Below, piece by piece: positions 10,539 through 23,099 of a stretch of DNA of 64,000 bases (position 1 is its first letter; each line of letters starts with the position of its first letter). A program made the translations under genes and the position numbers. The notes under the pieces are model-generated. The model made no database searches and was not told the origin of the DNA. It worked only from the letters and a program-made list of their open reading frames with translations. The stretch lies in contig CM039509.1 in the NCBI GenBank assembly GCA_022432975.1, positions 42,628,209-42,692,208 of the forward strand, written 5' to 3'. Origin of the DNA: Begonia masoniana (Eukaryota; Streptophyta; Magnoliopsida; Cucurbitales; Begoniaceae).

Positions 10539-13500
10539 TGTTAGAAATAATGCAGAAATTAGTAAGTTTATTTTACGTGTCTAGCATTTACTTGGTCAAT
10601 AAGTTGTCCTATTCTTGTGGGTAGTTGGCTTGAGTTTGAGTTATTTTAGGATATGTGTTTAGTGGGGTTAATAGTGGCTGAAATATTGTCCTGTTTGTTA
10701 AATCTGATATGTATTTGTGTTTCAGTTTAGAATGAATAAATTATCAAGAAACTATATGTTTCAATCTTTTTTTTTGTTGGTAACATGTTTGTTAAAAGTC
10801 TCGCGTGACATTTTTTGCCTCTCTTGTTTTTGCTATCTAAGAGAGAAGCTTCTGTTGAACCATGTTATAAATCTTAACATTTGGTATCAGAGCCACAGCG
10901 AGGCCTGTGAACAGTGTTGTTTCAGCAATGGAGAGAACAATTCCAATTTTTCAATACAACAACTATAATGTATGGAGCACAAAGATGAAGACTCTTCATC
11001 TCTCAAGATTTATGGGAGTTGATAGAGAATGACTCAAATGAAGGTGTAGCAGCTGAAGTATTAAAAGATCTGTGAAAGAAAGATGTCAAAGCTCTTTTCT
11101 TCATTCGGCAATCGGTGGATGATGCGATTTTTTCTTCTCGGATTTCAGCAGCAATAAAAGCAAAGGAAGCATGGGATGCACTCAAGAACGAGTATCAAGG
11201 TACAAAAAAAGTGCTTACAGTCGAGTGTTTGAAAGCTTTCACATGAAAGATGGAGAGTAGATACCAGATCAAAAGGTTGCTGAAAAAATATTGCAAAGTT
11301 TGACTCGAGACTATGAGTTGTTGTTTTAGCCATAGAAGAATCAAAAGACTTAAGTGTCTTAATTGCTGATGAACTATTGACTCTTCACAATCTCATGAAG
11401 ATAGGCACAAAAGCTATGAGTAGAGCTCTATCGAGATGGCATTTTAGAGTAAACTGAAAATTTCCAACCATACTGAAGTTGTACATGAGCGTAACAACAA
11501 CAACAATAGTAGTGGTGGTCATTCCTTCAAAGGGAGAGGAGGAGGAAGAGAAAATAGAGGAAGTGGACGCTCAACTGACAAAATTCAACACTCAAATGGG
11601 AGGAGAAACTCAAATTCGTAAGTTCAAGTGTTATTACTGCAACAAACCTGGCCATATTGAAAAGTATTGTCATGTGAAAGAAAAAGATGAAAAGCAAGTT
11701 GCTAATTTTGTTGAAGAAAATGATAAAATGAACCTGAAAATTTATTTTTTGCTCGCTTCGATACTATCATTTGTAGCTCAGATCTGTGGTATATGGACAA
11801 TGGTAGTAGTATCATATGACTGCAAAAATAGAAGCTTTTGTCAATCTAGACAAGTCAACTAACAAACAACTGTGAAAATGGTCGATGGAACAATCAGCAA
11901 GACAGAAAGAAAAAGAGTTGTAAACCTGAATTCTTGTGGAGGGTGTCATATCAAAGACGTTCTTTATGCTCCAGACTTGGACTCAAGCCTATTGATTGTT
12001 GGGCATTTCTTGAGAAAAGTTTACTCATTGCTTTTCGAATATTTGTCATGTGTTGTTTTTACTGACACAACAAAGGAGTTGCTGCTCAAGGTTCCAATGG
12101 CTAAGAATAATATGTTTCCCATCAGTTCAGGTGATGAAAATCGAGCACTTGCAGCCTCTGTAGACGATGGAAATTAGTTATGGTATCTCAGGTATGGCCA
12201 CTTGAATTTCAAAAGCATGAAATTGATGTCTGATCAAAATTTGTTAGTTGGATTACCTTTGATTCAAAACCAAAATGACATGCTAGAAGAACCTCCAAAC
12301 CTCTTGAGTTGTTTAATGCTAATGTTTCCAGCCCTATGCAAACTCCTTCTTTGGATAACAATATGTATTTTCTTGTATTAGTTGATGAATATAGCAAAAT
12401 GACATAGGTCTATTTTCTCAAAGAAAAAATCAATTGTATTGTCCACTTTCAAAAAATTAAATTTTTTATTGAAAATCAAAGCGGGTACAAATTGAAAATT
12501 TTGCAAACAAAATTTGGAGGACAATTATCTCATTAATTTGACAAATTTTGTGAGGAACATGGAGTATGGAGACAATTGATAGCATGCTGCACACCCCAAC
12601 AAAAAGGCGTGGCAAAAAGAAAAAATAGAATTCTTGTAGAGATGACAAGTTTTGTCAAATGCATGAGATAATTTTCCTCCACATTCTATTCGCAAAAGCA
12701 AGATTGGTGGAGATATATGCAAAAGGAATGTATTGATTTTGACGAGACTTTCTCTCCTGTAGCCATAGTTGATACAATTAGAACTGTTTTGGCTTTAGTT
12801 GCTCATTATAAATGGAATGTGTATCAATTTGATGTGAAATCAAGTTTTTAAATTGTTATTTAGATGAAGAATATTTGTGGAACAATCAACAGGTTATGAG
12901 ATTAAAGAGCAAGAAAAAAAATCTATCGACTCAAAAAAGCATTGTATAGTTTCAAACAAGCTCCAAGGGCCTGATATGAGAAGATTGATGGACACTTTAC
13001 CAAAAATAGTTTTGGAAAAAGTGCAAGTGAGCCAACCTTGTATATGAAGTCATGGAGCTAGTGAAGTACTTATTATATGTATTTATACTAGCAATAACAT
13101 TTCTATTATTATTGAATTCAATCAGCTTATGATTAAAGAGTTTGATATGATTGATATGAGATTGATGAACTATTTTCTTGGGTTAGAAGTACAAAAATAT
13201 GTTGCTGGTATTTTTGTTTGTCAATAGAAATATGTGTAATACCTCCTTCAAAAGTTTAAGTTCCAAGATTATAATACAGTGAAGAGTTCAATGGCCACAA
13301 ATAAAAAATTCAACATTGAAGAAGAAGAAGAAAGAGCTGAAGCAATTATCTATCAAAGTTTATTGGAAGTTTGCTCTATCTTACCAACACGCAACCTGAT
13401 ATTCTACAAGCTACAAGTCTTTTGTCTAGATTTATGCAAAATCAAAGTAAGGTGCACTATGGAGCAACAAGAGTCTTGAGATACTTGAAGGGAACAAACT

Positions 13501-14330
13501 CATATGGAATTTGGTACAACAATAACAATTTAAATGTACATGGTTTTTCTCATAGTGATTGGGCAGACTCAATTGATGATCGAAAAAGTACCACTGACTA
13601 TATTTTCAATCTTGGGTCAAGTCCAATATCATGGAGTTCACAGAAGCAACTTTCTATAGCTATATCAACGTTAGAAGCTGGATATATAGTTGTAACTTCA
13701 GCAGCATGTCAGACAATATGGTTACAATGGATTCTGATATATATGAAAAAACAACAAAAGACAATAACAATTTATTGTCACAACCAATCCACCATTGCTA
13801 TGACCAAAAACCTAGTTTTTCATAGCCAAACAAGGCACATTGAGACACGATATCATTTGAGAATTAGTTGTGATGGAATTATTCAGATAGCTTATTGTAG
13901 CACAAATGATCAACATGTTTAAAAAACCACTACATTTAGCAAAGTTTGAATATCTTAAGAAATTGATTGGTGTTATAGATTTTTGCATTAAGAGGGAATG
14001 TTAGAAATAATGCAGAAAATTAGTAAGTTTATTTTGCGTGTCTAGCATTTACTTGGTCAAGAAGTTGTCCAATTCTTCCGAGTAGTTGGGTTGAGTTTGA
14101 GTTATTTTAAGAGATGTGTTTAGCGGGGTTAACAGTAGCTGGAATATTGCTATGTTTATTAAATCTGACTTCAATTTAGAATGAATAAATTATCAAGAAA
14201 ATATATTTTTCAATATGTTTTTTGTTGTCGATAACTTGTTTGTTAAAAGTCCCATGTGATAGTTTTTACCTCTCCTGTTTTTGCAGTTTAAGAGAGAAGC
14301 TTCAGTTGAACCAAATTATAAATCTTAACA
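10539..14330 (+). mobile_element. Copia-C: degenerate Ty1/copia element
   Basis: Left LTR 10539-10879 (341 bp) and right LTR 13999-14330 (332 bp), both TGTTAGAAATAATGCAG...AAATCTTAACA, with primer-binding site TTGGTATCAGAGCC at 10880. The flanks GAAGA (10534-10538) and GAAGG (14331-14335) are a near-perfect 5-bp TSD. Internal length is about 3.1 kb, shorter than a full Copia, with integrase/RT sequence missing around 12.7 kb. The target was the 3' coding part of the bHLH gene. Confidence 0.88.
10928..13921 (+). pseudogene. Copia-C gag-pol remnant
   Basis: Starts MERTIPIFQYNNYNVW after the primer-binding site. Recognisable parts: a CCHC knuckle (CYYCNKPGHIEKYC, near 11630), a protease-like YMDNGSS (11790), a GAG-pre-integrase/integrase fragment with the CTPQQKGVAKRKN-like segment (12590-12630), an RT fragment with YQFDVKSSF and YRLKKALYSFKQAPRA (12820-12980), and a better kept RNase H region (13371-13921) with HSDWADSIDDRKSTT and RHIETRYH. 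Many stops and deletions; dead. Confidence 0.85.
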
Positions 14331-15866
14331 GAAGGATTATTTGAATAATCCCCTATTGTCTTCTCCAACACTGCCTTTAGTGCTTCTTGAATTGAGCTTC
14401 TACAATATAGTTGCTCTTGCTCCTCCCCCTCTCAACTGGAATTGTCATCTCCAGTTCTTCATTCTTCTTCCCATCGTCGTGATCTCCGCATTTAGGGTTC
14501 AAGATTTTTATCAAGTTGGGCAAAAGATCGGACCAACCATCCCAGCAAATTGATGCTCTAATTACAAACTTTTTGTCATCATCTGACGCATCGACTGTGA
14601 GCTCATTGTTTTCTGTCAGAACTAGATTTTTCTCGGTGATCAACGAAGTTTGGTGCTTTAGTTCTAAGAAATCGTGATTAACTATGTGGTGTCGTAACAC
14701 TAGTTGTGACACCTATAGTGAACTGCAGTAATGGACAGTGATAAAATGCGTAAAGTAGGGAGACACGAGGTTGGTAACACAGTTCAGTAAATTGCCTATG
14801 TCTGCGGGGCCACGCCCAGTATTAAAAACAATTCAAAGAGTTCACAAAGTTACAAGACAACCAGACTTATACAAATAAAGACTCCATTTTATCTTTGTCT
14901 CCGTCTCTTCCTAACTTCTCCAATGAAACCGTTTTTACGAGCTCCCCTCGACTTTGAAACGATCCCTCCCGAGATCTAAATGCAACAAGCTTCCCTTGTC
15001 GATAATGACTCCTCCTGGAATCTGTGTATGGCAAGATTCCCTTGCCTACGATCAGAATGACAAGCTTCCCTTATCAATAAACAGAACTCCTCTCGAGTTC
15101 CAGTGCAGCCTCCTCTCGAGACTGAGCTTCAATTAAGAATAAAGAGGAATGCACCTATGACACCGCTTGTGACACCAACCGTTGTCTTAGAATGCAACCA
15201 ACCACCACACTCGTAGAACAAAAAAATCCAACAAAGGTAGAGTGTGGAAAAAGTCACACAGAGACCGAAACAAAACAACAACACACCTATACGCAGAAGC
15301 GTGAGGGAGGAAAGAACGGTGGCTTGCGGCACAAGTAATATGTGAGAATAATCAATAATCCGCGCAACCCTATTCTGTGAAAGGAAGATGCTTAAGTATC
15401 GTCTGCAACAGATTTTCTTCAAATATTTATCCAAAACAGAATGCACAATATAAGGAAACCGAAACCACATAATCCGGAGTTGTGACACTCTTTGCGATAC
15501 TTATGGAAAGTACCAGAATAAAACTGATTCGGTGTAACGCCCCGAGTTATCTGAACCCGGTTCGTCACACCTTGCCCGTACATGACTAAAATTTCAATCA
15601 TATTTTTTTTTTAAAACTTGACATAAGCGGAATCTCCAAAACAATAATATTCGAAACTTGCAGCGGAAATCGTTTAAGTAAGATCAGTTGAACAAGCCTA
15701 ATGTACAATGCTTAAACACTCAGTTAAAATTTTGGGGATAATCGCAAAAGGAATAAAGGTTTAAATCACAAACACTTCATGAGTTTCAAAAGTCAAACGC
15801 ATCGCCCGCTGAACAAAGTCACAAAAGGGACTGAGGCAGAAAATGAAGACATCATCCGGTGGCAAA

Positions 15867-17571
15867 ACGACAAAATTAAACCTACATCTTCCGATGACGT
15901 CAGCACGCATCTGCCGATGAATTTACTGAGACATCATCCGATGGACTTAAACCTACATCTTCCGATGACGTCAGCACGCATCTGCCGATGAATTTACTGA
16001 GACATCATCCGATGGACTTAAACCTACATCTTCCGATGACGTCAGCACGCATCTGCCGATGAATTTACTGAGACATCATCCGATGGACTTAAACCTACAT
16101 CTTCCGATGACGTCAGCACGCATCTGCCGATGAATTTACTGAGACATCATCCGATGGACTTAAACCTACATCTTCCGATGACGTCAGCACGCATCTGCCG
16201 ATGAATTTACTGAGACATCATCCGATGGACTTAAACCTACATCTTCCGATGACGTCAGCACGCATCTGCCGATGAATTTACTGAGACATCATCCGATGGA
16301 CTTAAACCTACATCTTCCGATGACGTCAGCACGCATCTGCCGATGAATTTACTGAGACATCATCCGATGGACTTAAACCTACATCTTCCGATGACGTCAG
16401 CACGCATCTGCCGATGAATTTACTGAGACATCATCCGATGGACTTAAACCTACATCTTCCGATGACGTCAGCACGCATCTGCCGATGAATTTACTGAGAC
16501 ATCATCCGATGGACTTAAACCTACATCTTCCGATGACGTCAGCACGCATCTGCCGATGAATTTACTGAGACATCATCCGATGGACTTAAACCTACATCTT
16601 CCGATGACGTCAGCACGCATCTGCCGATGAATTTACTGAGACATCATCCGATGGACTTAAACCTACATCTTCCGATGACGTCAGCACGCATCTGCCGATG
16701 AATTTACTGAGACATCATCCGATGGACTTAAACCTACATCTTCCGATGACGTCAGCACGCATCTGCCGATGAGTTTACTGAGACATCATCCGATGGACTT
16801 AAACCTACATCTTCCGATGACGTCAGCACGCATCTGCCGATGAATTTACTGAGACATCATCCGATGGACTTAAACCTACATCTTCCGATGACGTCAGCAC
16901 GCATCTGCCGATGAATTTACTGAGACATCATCCGATGGACTTAAACCTACATCTTCCGATGACGTCAGCACGCATCTGCCGATGAATTTACTGAGACATT
17001 ATCCGATAGACTTAAACCTACATCTTCCGATGACGTCAGCACGCATCTACCGATAAGTTTACTGAGACATCATCCGATGGACTTAAACCTACATCTTCCG
17101 ATGACGTCAGCACACATCTGCCGATGAGTTCACTGAGACATCATCCGATGGACTTAAACCTACATCTTCCGATGACGTCAGCACGCATCTGCCGATGAAT
17201 TTACTGAGACATCATCCGATGGACTTAAACCTACATCTTCCGATGACGTCAGCACGCATCTGCCGATGAATTTACTGAGACATCATCCGATGGACTTAAA
17301 CCTACATCTTCCGATGACGTCAGCACGCATCTGCCGATGAATTTACTGAGACATCATCCGATGGACTTAAACCTATCCGATGACGTCAGCACGCATCTGC
17401 CGATAAGTTTACTGAGACATCATCCGATGGACTTAAACCTACATCTTCCGATGAGTTCACTGAGACATCATCCGATGGACTTAAACCTACATCTTCCGAT
17501 GACGTCAGCACGCATCTGCCGATGAGTTTACTGAGACATCATCCGATGGACTTAAACCTACACCTTCCGAT
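15867..17571. repeat. 71-bp tandem array with TGACGTCA in almost every unit
   Basis: About 24 units, nearly identical, at exact 71-bp spacing: TGACGTCA occurs at 15895 and every 71 bp to 17315, then at 17381 and 17500, which makes 23 copies. Three or four units near 16980-17150 carry point changes and two near 17370-17450 carry deletions, so the core is homogenised and the right edge is degenerating. The array lies wholly inside the solo LTR. Reading frames through it are not genes. Confidence 0.95.
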
Positions 17572-18112
17572 AGGTGACAGAACACCAACACAACATCTGC
17601 CGATAGAGGACAGAACCACATTTCATCTACTCTTGGTATACACACACAATCCTAACTACAGGAAAGAATCTTGCTCACTTCACTGAGACCATTACATTAC
17701 TAAAAATCCAGTGAGCACCAATATTAATCCCGACAGAATACTATTAATTGGAAATTCTAAAAAAAAAAGTATTCAGAACATTGAAATCACTACTGTTGAA
17801 ATCTCTACTGTTATGAAAATTCAACATGCTCAAATTGAAACATTTACAACTAAACCTTCAGACCAATGACACCAGTTAACCCGCCTCATCAGTTTACCAA
17901 GCCGAAACATGAACGTGCTCCTCCAACCAGCCTATTCCTCAGTGAACTCAGAGAATTCACCTGTAGTATTCTCAACACCTATATCACAAAACTCATCTAT
18001 TAGCCTAATGCTAAGTAAGTAAAGCAGTAATGAAATGCATTGCTGAAACATAAATTCCTAAACATGCAATTTCTACTTTCTCATCTCAGTTGCATACACG
18101 TACGTTCATAAA

Positions 18113-18306
18113 CTGATCTGATCCCTTGGTTCCCTTGGGAGTGGGATCAATTCTCCCAATGTCATACATCCTCTACTCGATTAAGGGGCGGATGAATTCC
18201 CTTAATAGCTGATCTGATCCCATGGTTCCCTTGGGAGTGGGATCAATTCTCCCAATGTCATACATCCTCTACTCGATTAAGGGGCGGATTAGTTCCCTTA
18301 ACAGTT
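18113..18306. repeat. 97-bp direct duplication in the solo LTR
   Basis: TGATCTGATCCC at 18113 and 18210 starts two almost identical units, each continuing through a GGGATCAATTCTCCCAATG block and ending near AAGGGGCGGAT. Confidence 0.85.
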
Positions 18307-20844
18307 TGTCTGTCACATTCAGTTCATACCTTACCATTCTTACATGGAAATTTATTTTCTTAGTCTTTCAAAAACATGATGCATGACATACAAAATCATT
18401 CACAAAATGAACAACCCTACTATTTTGTGATGTAGGCCCGAAGGCACATGCATACTTTACTTACCTGGATTCCTGGAAATTGTTCGATTACCACTACTCG
18501 GGAAGCTCTGTACACCTAATGCCATAAGCAGAATACCGATTAGATCATCATTAACCTTAACCTTATATCGTTCAGAAACCCAATGAGCTAGTTTGGAAAC
18601 TCTGGTTACCGAACATTCTCAACACTAAACCCGAACTCAACACACTCGCGGCCTCATTAAAATACACGCATTGTACGCTCTCTACTATATAGCCACTAAA
18701 ATCTCAAGATAACGAAAGGAAAACTTACCTAGTTTGAAGGAGGATCGGGAGAGGGAAAAATCGCCTAGAGAGCTCGACTGCTTGAGCTGAAAACCCAAAA
18801 AGGAAAATGAGGGAACAGTGGCGGCTAAACCTCATTAAACCCTCCCTTAAATGCGTTATCCACAATAAATTGTAATTTACCATTTTGTCCTTGCTTCAAT
18901 CACTTGTTAACCTAATCACTAAATCACCCATATTTCAATTATAAAACATTCTCTATAAATGGAAAGAGGTAAATCGGTTAATGGAAACCGGGTGTTACAT
19001 TCGGATCCCAGAATAATTGTGATCACGAATCTTGCAATATGTTTTGCTATGCAGAAACCATAATCTTCAAATCGGCCTTCCATAGATAATTTCAGAAAGT
19101 AACTTGATTTCCTAGCAATAACTTTCCTTGTTTTTTAAGCTTACCAAAAGAGAATATTCTGTTTATATTTGATACCATAATCTTCACAAAATCTACCTTC
19201 CTTACATAAGAAGATTACTGCAATCTTTATTTAATTTCCAAGATAATCAAAGCAAACACTATAGTTAATTTGCCAAAAAAATATATGCCAACACATATTA
19301 GCATTAACAACCTCCCCCTTTTCCATTTTTTGGCAAAATCAAGAACTCTCCCTGAATACTGGATGTAAGATCATCGAAGCTGCCCCTGAAAACGTACAAA
19401 AGTAGACCAATGAACAAAACACTTTCATGACACGGCTCAAAATATCCATATCCCAGCAATCAATTTTAGAATTTTGAATAAACGACAAACCTCTTAAATT
19501 ACTCCCCTTTTTTGCCATAAAAAGACAAAAAGATTAAAGAAGATAAAATATCCAGCGTAACATATAAAATATCCAGCAGCAAAAGAAAGTTGTTTAAACA
19601 CATTCCATAAAACATCATTCAATCAGTGACAAACCCAGATGTAGATGCTAGTAACTGCTCATTATGAGTAACAGGAGCTTCTGTTTATACTGCAGTCGTG
19701 ACATGAGAAATGACACTAGGTGGATCATTATCAGAACATGTAAAAGGAACTTGAGTTTCAACATCAACAAATTCTTCATCAGAATCATCAGCTTCTTCAT
19801 TTGAGTCAGCAACTTCTTTGGTTGTGTCAATATCAGCAGCAGCTTAAGCTTTATTAGCAGACCTTTGTTTCTAAAAAATATCATTAACAAAATCATCTTC
19901 AGATATTTTTCCTTCAAGATCATCAATCAGACCTATAACTTCTTTCCTTCTCTTTTAAATTATCATTTGATGATCATTTAAAAACTTTAACTCATCTTTA
20001 AGCAGTTTCATGTTGCTAGAAATAATGCAGCATTGACTGGAGTTGAAACATTGTTAGCAGTACCTTTCAAATCATTAATGTGACCACCTTCAAAAAGATT
20101 GGGGCGAATCCTTATCTCCTCTTTATCTGAATCAACTACTTCATTACCCCTAATCACCGATCTTTGATATGATAGCAAGACAAAGATTAAACGAGGGAAT
20201 GGAAAAGTTGTCCTTTCATTTTTACAATCTGCATGCTTCACAATTTGATCAAAAATAAATTGTCCAACGTCAAAGGATATGTAGTTCCCAATTTTAAATA
20301 ACAAGACAACCATTGATTTGTTTACACCAGTCCCGTGAAGTTGTTTACACCAGTCCCGTGAGATGTAGGAAACTAATTTCTCATGGCTATCTTGTGCAAG
20401 ATAGCATACTTCACAGTAAGTTGGGATGCTGAAAAATCCTTTCCACGGGCCATACACATCTGACACCACCCGTGACATAAGAAAAATTTTTGTTAAAATC
20501 AGGGGTAAACTCCATAGTATCATTTCCATAACTGCATAAATAAGTGTTGATTGTTGTAGGAGAGAACTCGAATAGGTGTCCCCTTACAAACACATGACCA
20601 TAATTTGAATGGTCAAGATCATTCACGTGCGAATCTAAGTTGCAGTAAAACTCTTGAACAACTTTTAAAACAAAAGATTTTAAACCTCTAATAGTCTTTC
20701 CCAACCCTTGACTGATGAGCAAATCCACAATACCATGAAAATTTTTAAAATCACCTTTCAGACCAAACATTTCTTTTTGAGACTTTATTCCAAAGTCCAG
20801 TACAATATTCAGAATTAAAATTATCAAATCTAGTAGGAAGATCG

Positions 20845-23099
20845 TATAACACCCGAGGGCTTCTGAATAAATTAGTTAATTTATTTTGTGTTAATTATTC
20901 GGTTAATTGTTAAATTTCTCTGGAGTGCCGGTGGAGATGTGTAAACCGAGCATAGAGTGAGAGTTAATTTAGGATAAATTTGATAAGTGAAATTCGGGGT
21001 TTGACGGGAATTCGAAAGGGGCAAAGCGGTAACTAATAATTTGTTAAATAAAAAATAAAGAAAAGAAAACAATTATTATTGTTTTCTTTAAAACAACCGA
21101 ATGGCTTCGCGAAGAAGCCATTCGGCTGTTTTCACCCCGACGAGAACAGAACGGAGTCGGAGGGAGGGAGTGGCGATCGCCGATCAAATCACCGGCGGAC
21201 TTCGGCGTTTTCCGGTCAGGCAGCGACGGCGAATCCAGGGAAGGCATTTTTGGCTGTCTTCGCGTGCAAAATCGGCTGGTGAGCTTATTTCTCTTGCCCT
21301 GTTTTCGTTTTGCTTGAAGCCGAGAATGGCGAGCCAGCTTGGGCTTCGACCACCGGCCATTTTTTGCTAGCCTCGGCGGCAAATAGTTGGGCTTAGACCG
21401 GCGAGAATTGTCGGGCAAAGGAGAGCGCCGATTGGGGTTAAAAACTGAGAACCCCCAATGTGTGGAGTTCGGGTTCTCTGTGTTAAACCCTGGAATTCCA
21501 TTAAATTGTGCTAATTGGGTGCTAGAGGGATTGATTGGTGAGGAATTGGTGGAATTGGATTGAAGTGGAGGTTTTTGGGCGATTAGGGAAAGAACCCGGT
21601 TCTATTTTTGGGGGATCTGACCTAGCTCTAATTATTCGTTTTGAATTCTTTTCTAGTATGTTAAACTACGTTGATAGGGGAGTATGTGGCCGCTGAAATC
21701 GATTCTTTCCGATAAGTGTAAAAAAAGTTATGCGCGTTAGAAGTTTTGGACCGGTTTTTAACCGAACCAAGTTAGTGACCCGTTCAGTTGGGAATGGGTC
21801 GGGATAAGCTAGAAATGGTAGTGTTAGGAGGAATTGGTGAGTTTAAGCCTAAGTACTAACGATGATTCTTAATTGTGCTAGGTAAGACCGTAGGTGACGC
21901 TACGCGTCAAATCTGAACAAGCTCGGACGCCAGGTAAGTAGTAGTGTGGTTGTAAAATGCTTGAGAGTCGCCCAGAATGGCCTACACCACAGTTATATGC
22001 ATGTTGTGAGTCTCGTGCATGTAGTGGGTCATAAGTACGTTTGTGGTGTGATGTGCATGTGGAGTTGTAGTTAGTTGGTATAGTCAACATGCATCATGTT
22101 TTAAAAGCTACGCAAATGTTTTGAGCATGTTTTAAGCACGGGGGGAGAGTAGTGGATGTGAGGCACGGTGTGGACAGGCGACAGTGGACTGGAGTGTGAA
22201 TGTGGGCCCCACTTCCGGGATGAGTTGGAGTGGTGGCGACGTGCAGGTGGTAGTGCGGTGTATTGGCCGACTACCCAGACGGTTGCACTTCGAGTCGAGT
22301 CAGTGGCTGGAATGTGACTTATGGACCCCGTTCCTGGAGGAACCGGGACGGCGGTGACGTGCCGATAAACAGTGCGGTGTACGGACTGACTGCCCGGTGC
22401 GGTTGCATTTCGAGTCGGTGAGATGCGATGCGGTGAGATGATAACAACGTGTGTAGAGACGTACATGTGTTAGGACTGCATAACTTATTTTCATACTTCA
22501 TATTTACTTTCAGCACTCTATTTGCTAAGCTTTGAGCTTACCGTGTGTTCTATGGTGTAGGTGCCGCACTGGAGGAGGGTGAGTATCGAGAGCCTACTCA
22601 GGAGTAGATGCGTGGTTGGTGTTGTTCGACCAGGGCCCCGGCTGATGATAGTGTTGGGGCGACCCGACCCATGGAGCCGTGGCATAGTGATGATAGGGTT
22701 TAGGATTTATTTTGTTTGTTTTGGAGCGTTGATTATTAGTTGTATGTAGTTATGGGGTGATATGTCACTCTATATCGTGTACTTTCTTTATTTTGGTCGA
22801 TAGCATTTTTGTTCTGTTACGACGATTGTTTGGAGAGTTCGTAGATTGGTTAGATGAGATTGAGATATTCTGGATTGGTGTTATGCAGGTACTTAGCATT
22901 TTGGGGGCGCTATTTTCAGACGTCACTCTGCCGAAATTTTGGGGAGGACGCCTTGGTGCCCAACAAATTGGGATTAGGAGCATGTAGCGGATTAAGGAAA
23001 TCAGTTCATGTGAATGAGATAGTACTAAAGAGAGAGTCGCTTAGACCAGGGTAGTCTCTGTGCGCACCGCGAACCTGGGTGGGTTTTCGGGGCGTTACA
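20845..23099 (+). mobile_element. Solo LTR of a Ty3/gypsy-type element (2.26 kb)
   Basis: Starts TATAACACCCGAGGG (first base pair probably changed from TG) and ends TTTCGGGGCGTTACA; perfect TSD GATCG at 20840-20844 and 23100-23104. It lies in the extra ORF of Copia-B. On the plus strand it has an intron-like donor CAG|GTAAGT at 21934 and acceptor TATGGTGTAG at 22560. No internal domain is present. Confidence 0.85.
21057..21130 (+). other. Two adjacent perfect hairpins in the solo LTR
   Basis: First hairpin: AAAGAAAACAAT against ATTGTTTTCTTT with a short loop. Second: CCGAATGGCTT against AAGCCATTCGG around a loop CGCGAAG. They lie back to back in the middle of the LTR, upstream of the intron-like donor. 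Role unknown. Confidence 0.7.

Larger units (their letters stand above)
15533..18999 (-). mobile_element. Solo LTR of a Ty3/gypsy-type element (3.5 kb)
   Basis: Begins TGTAACGCCCCGAG and ends CCGGGTGTTACA, flanked by a perfect TSD TTCGG (15528-15532 and 19000-19004) inside the Copia-B 3' LTR; the uninterrupted site is seen in the other LTR near 31080. There is no internal region, so this is a solo LTR left by LTR-LTR recombination. TGTAACACCC at one end is typical of long gypsy LTRs read on the minus strand. It contains a 71-bp satellite, a 97-bp duplication and an intron-like module (17979-18464). Confidence 0.85.
14665..19309 (-). repeat. Copia-B 3' LTR (interrupted)
   Basis: Matches 30301-31391 from TAAGAAATCGTGATTA to TAGCATTAACA once 15533-18999 and one TTCGG copy are removed, leaving about 1173 bp. 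It is longer than its partner by an indel of about 85 bp at 15212-15296. It opens TA instead of TG, a likely point change. Confidence 0.88.

Noticed and set aside
15867..17571. Regularly spaced repeat array resembling a CRISPR array
   Set aside because: The entire 71-bp unit repeats; there are no unique spacers, no cas genes, and the context is a plant LTR.
21044..21418. Arg/Pro-rich frames in the solo LTR as a gene
   Set aside because: They sit wholly inside a TSD-bounded LTR and overlap open frames on the other strand; GC-rich composition explains them.
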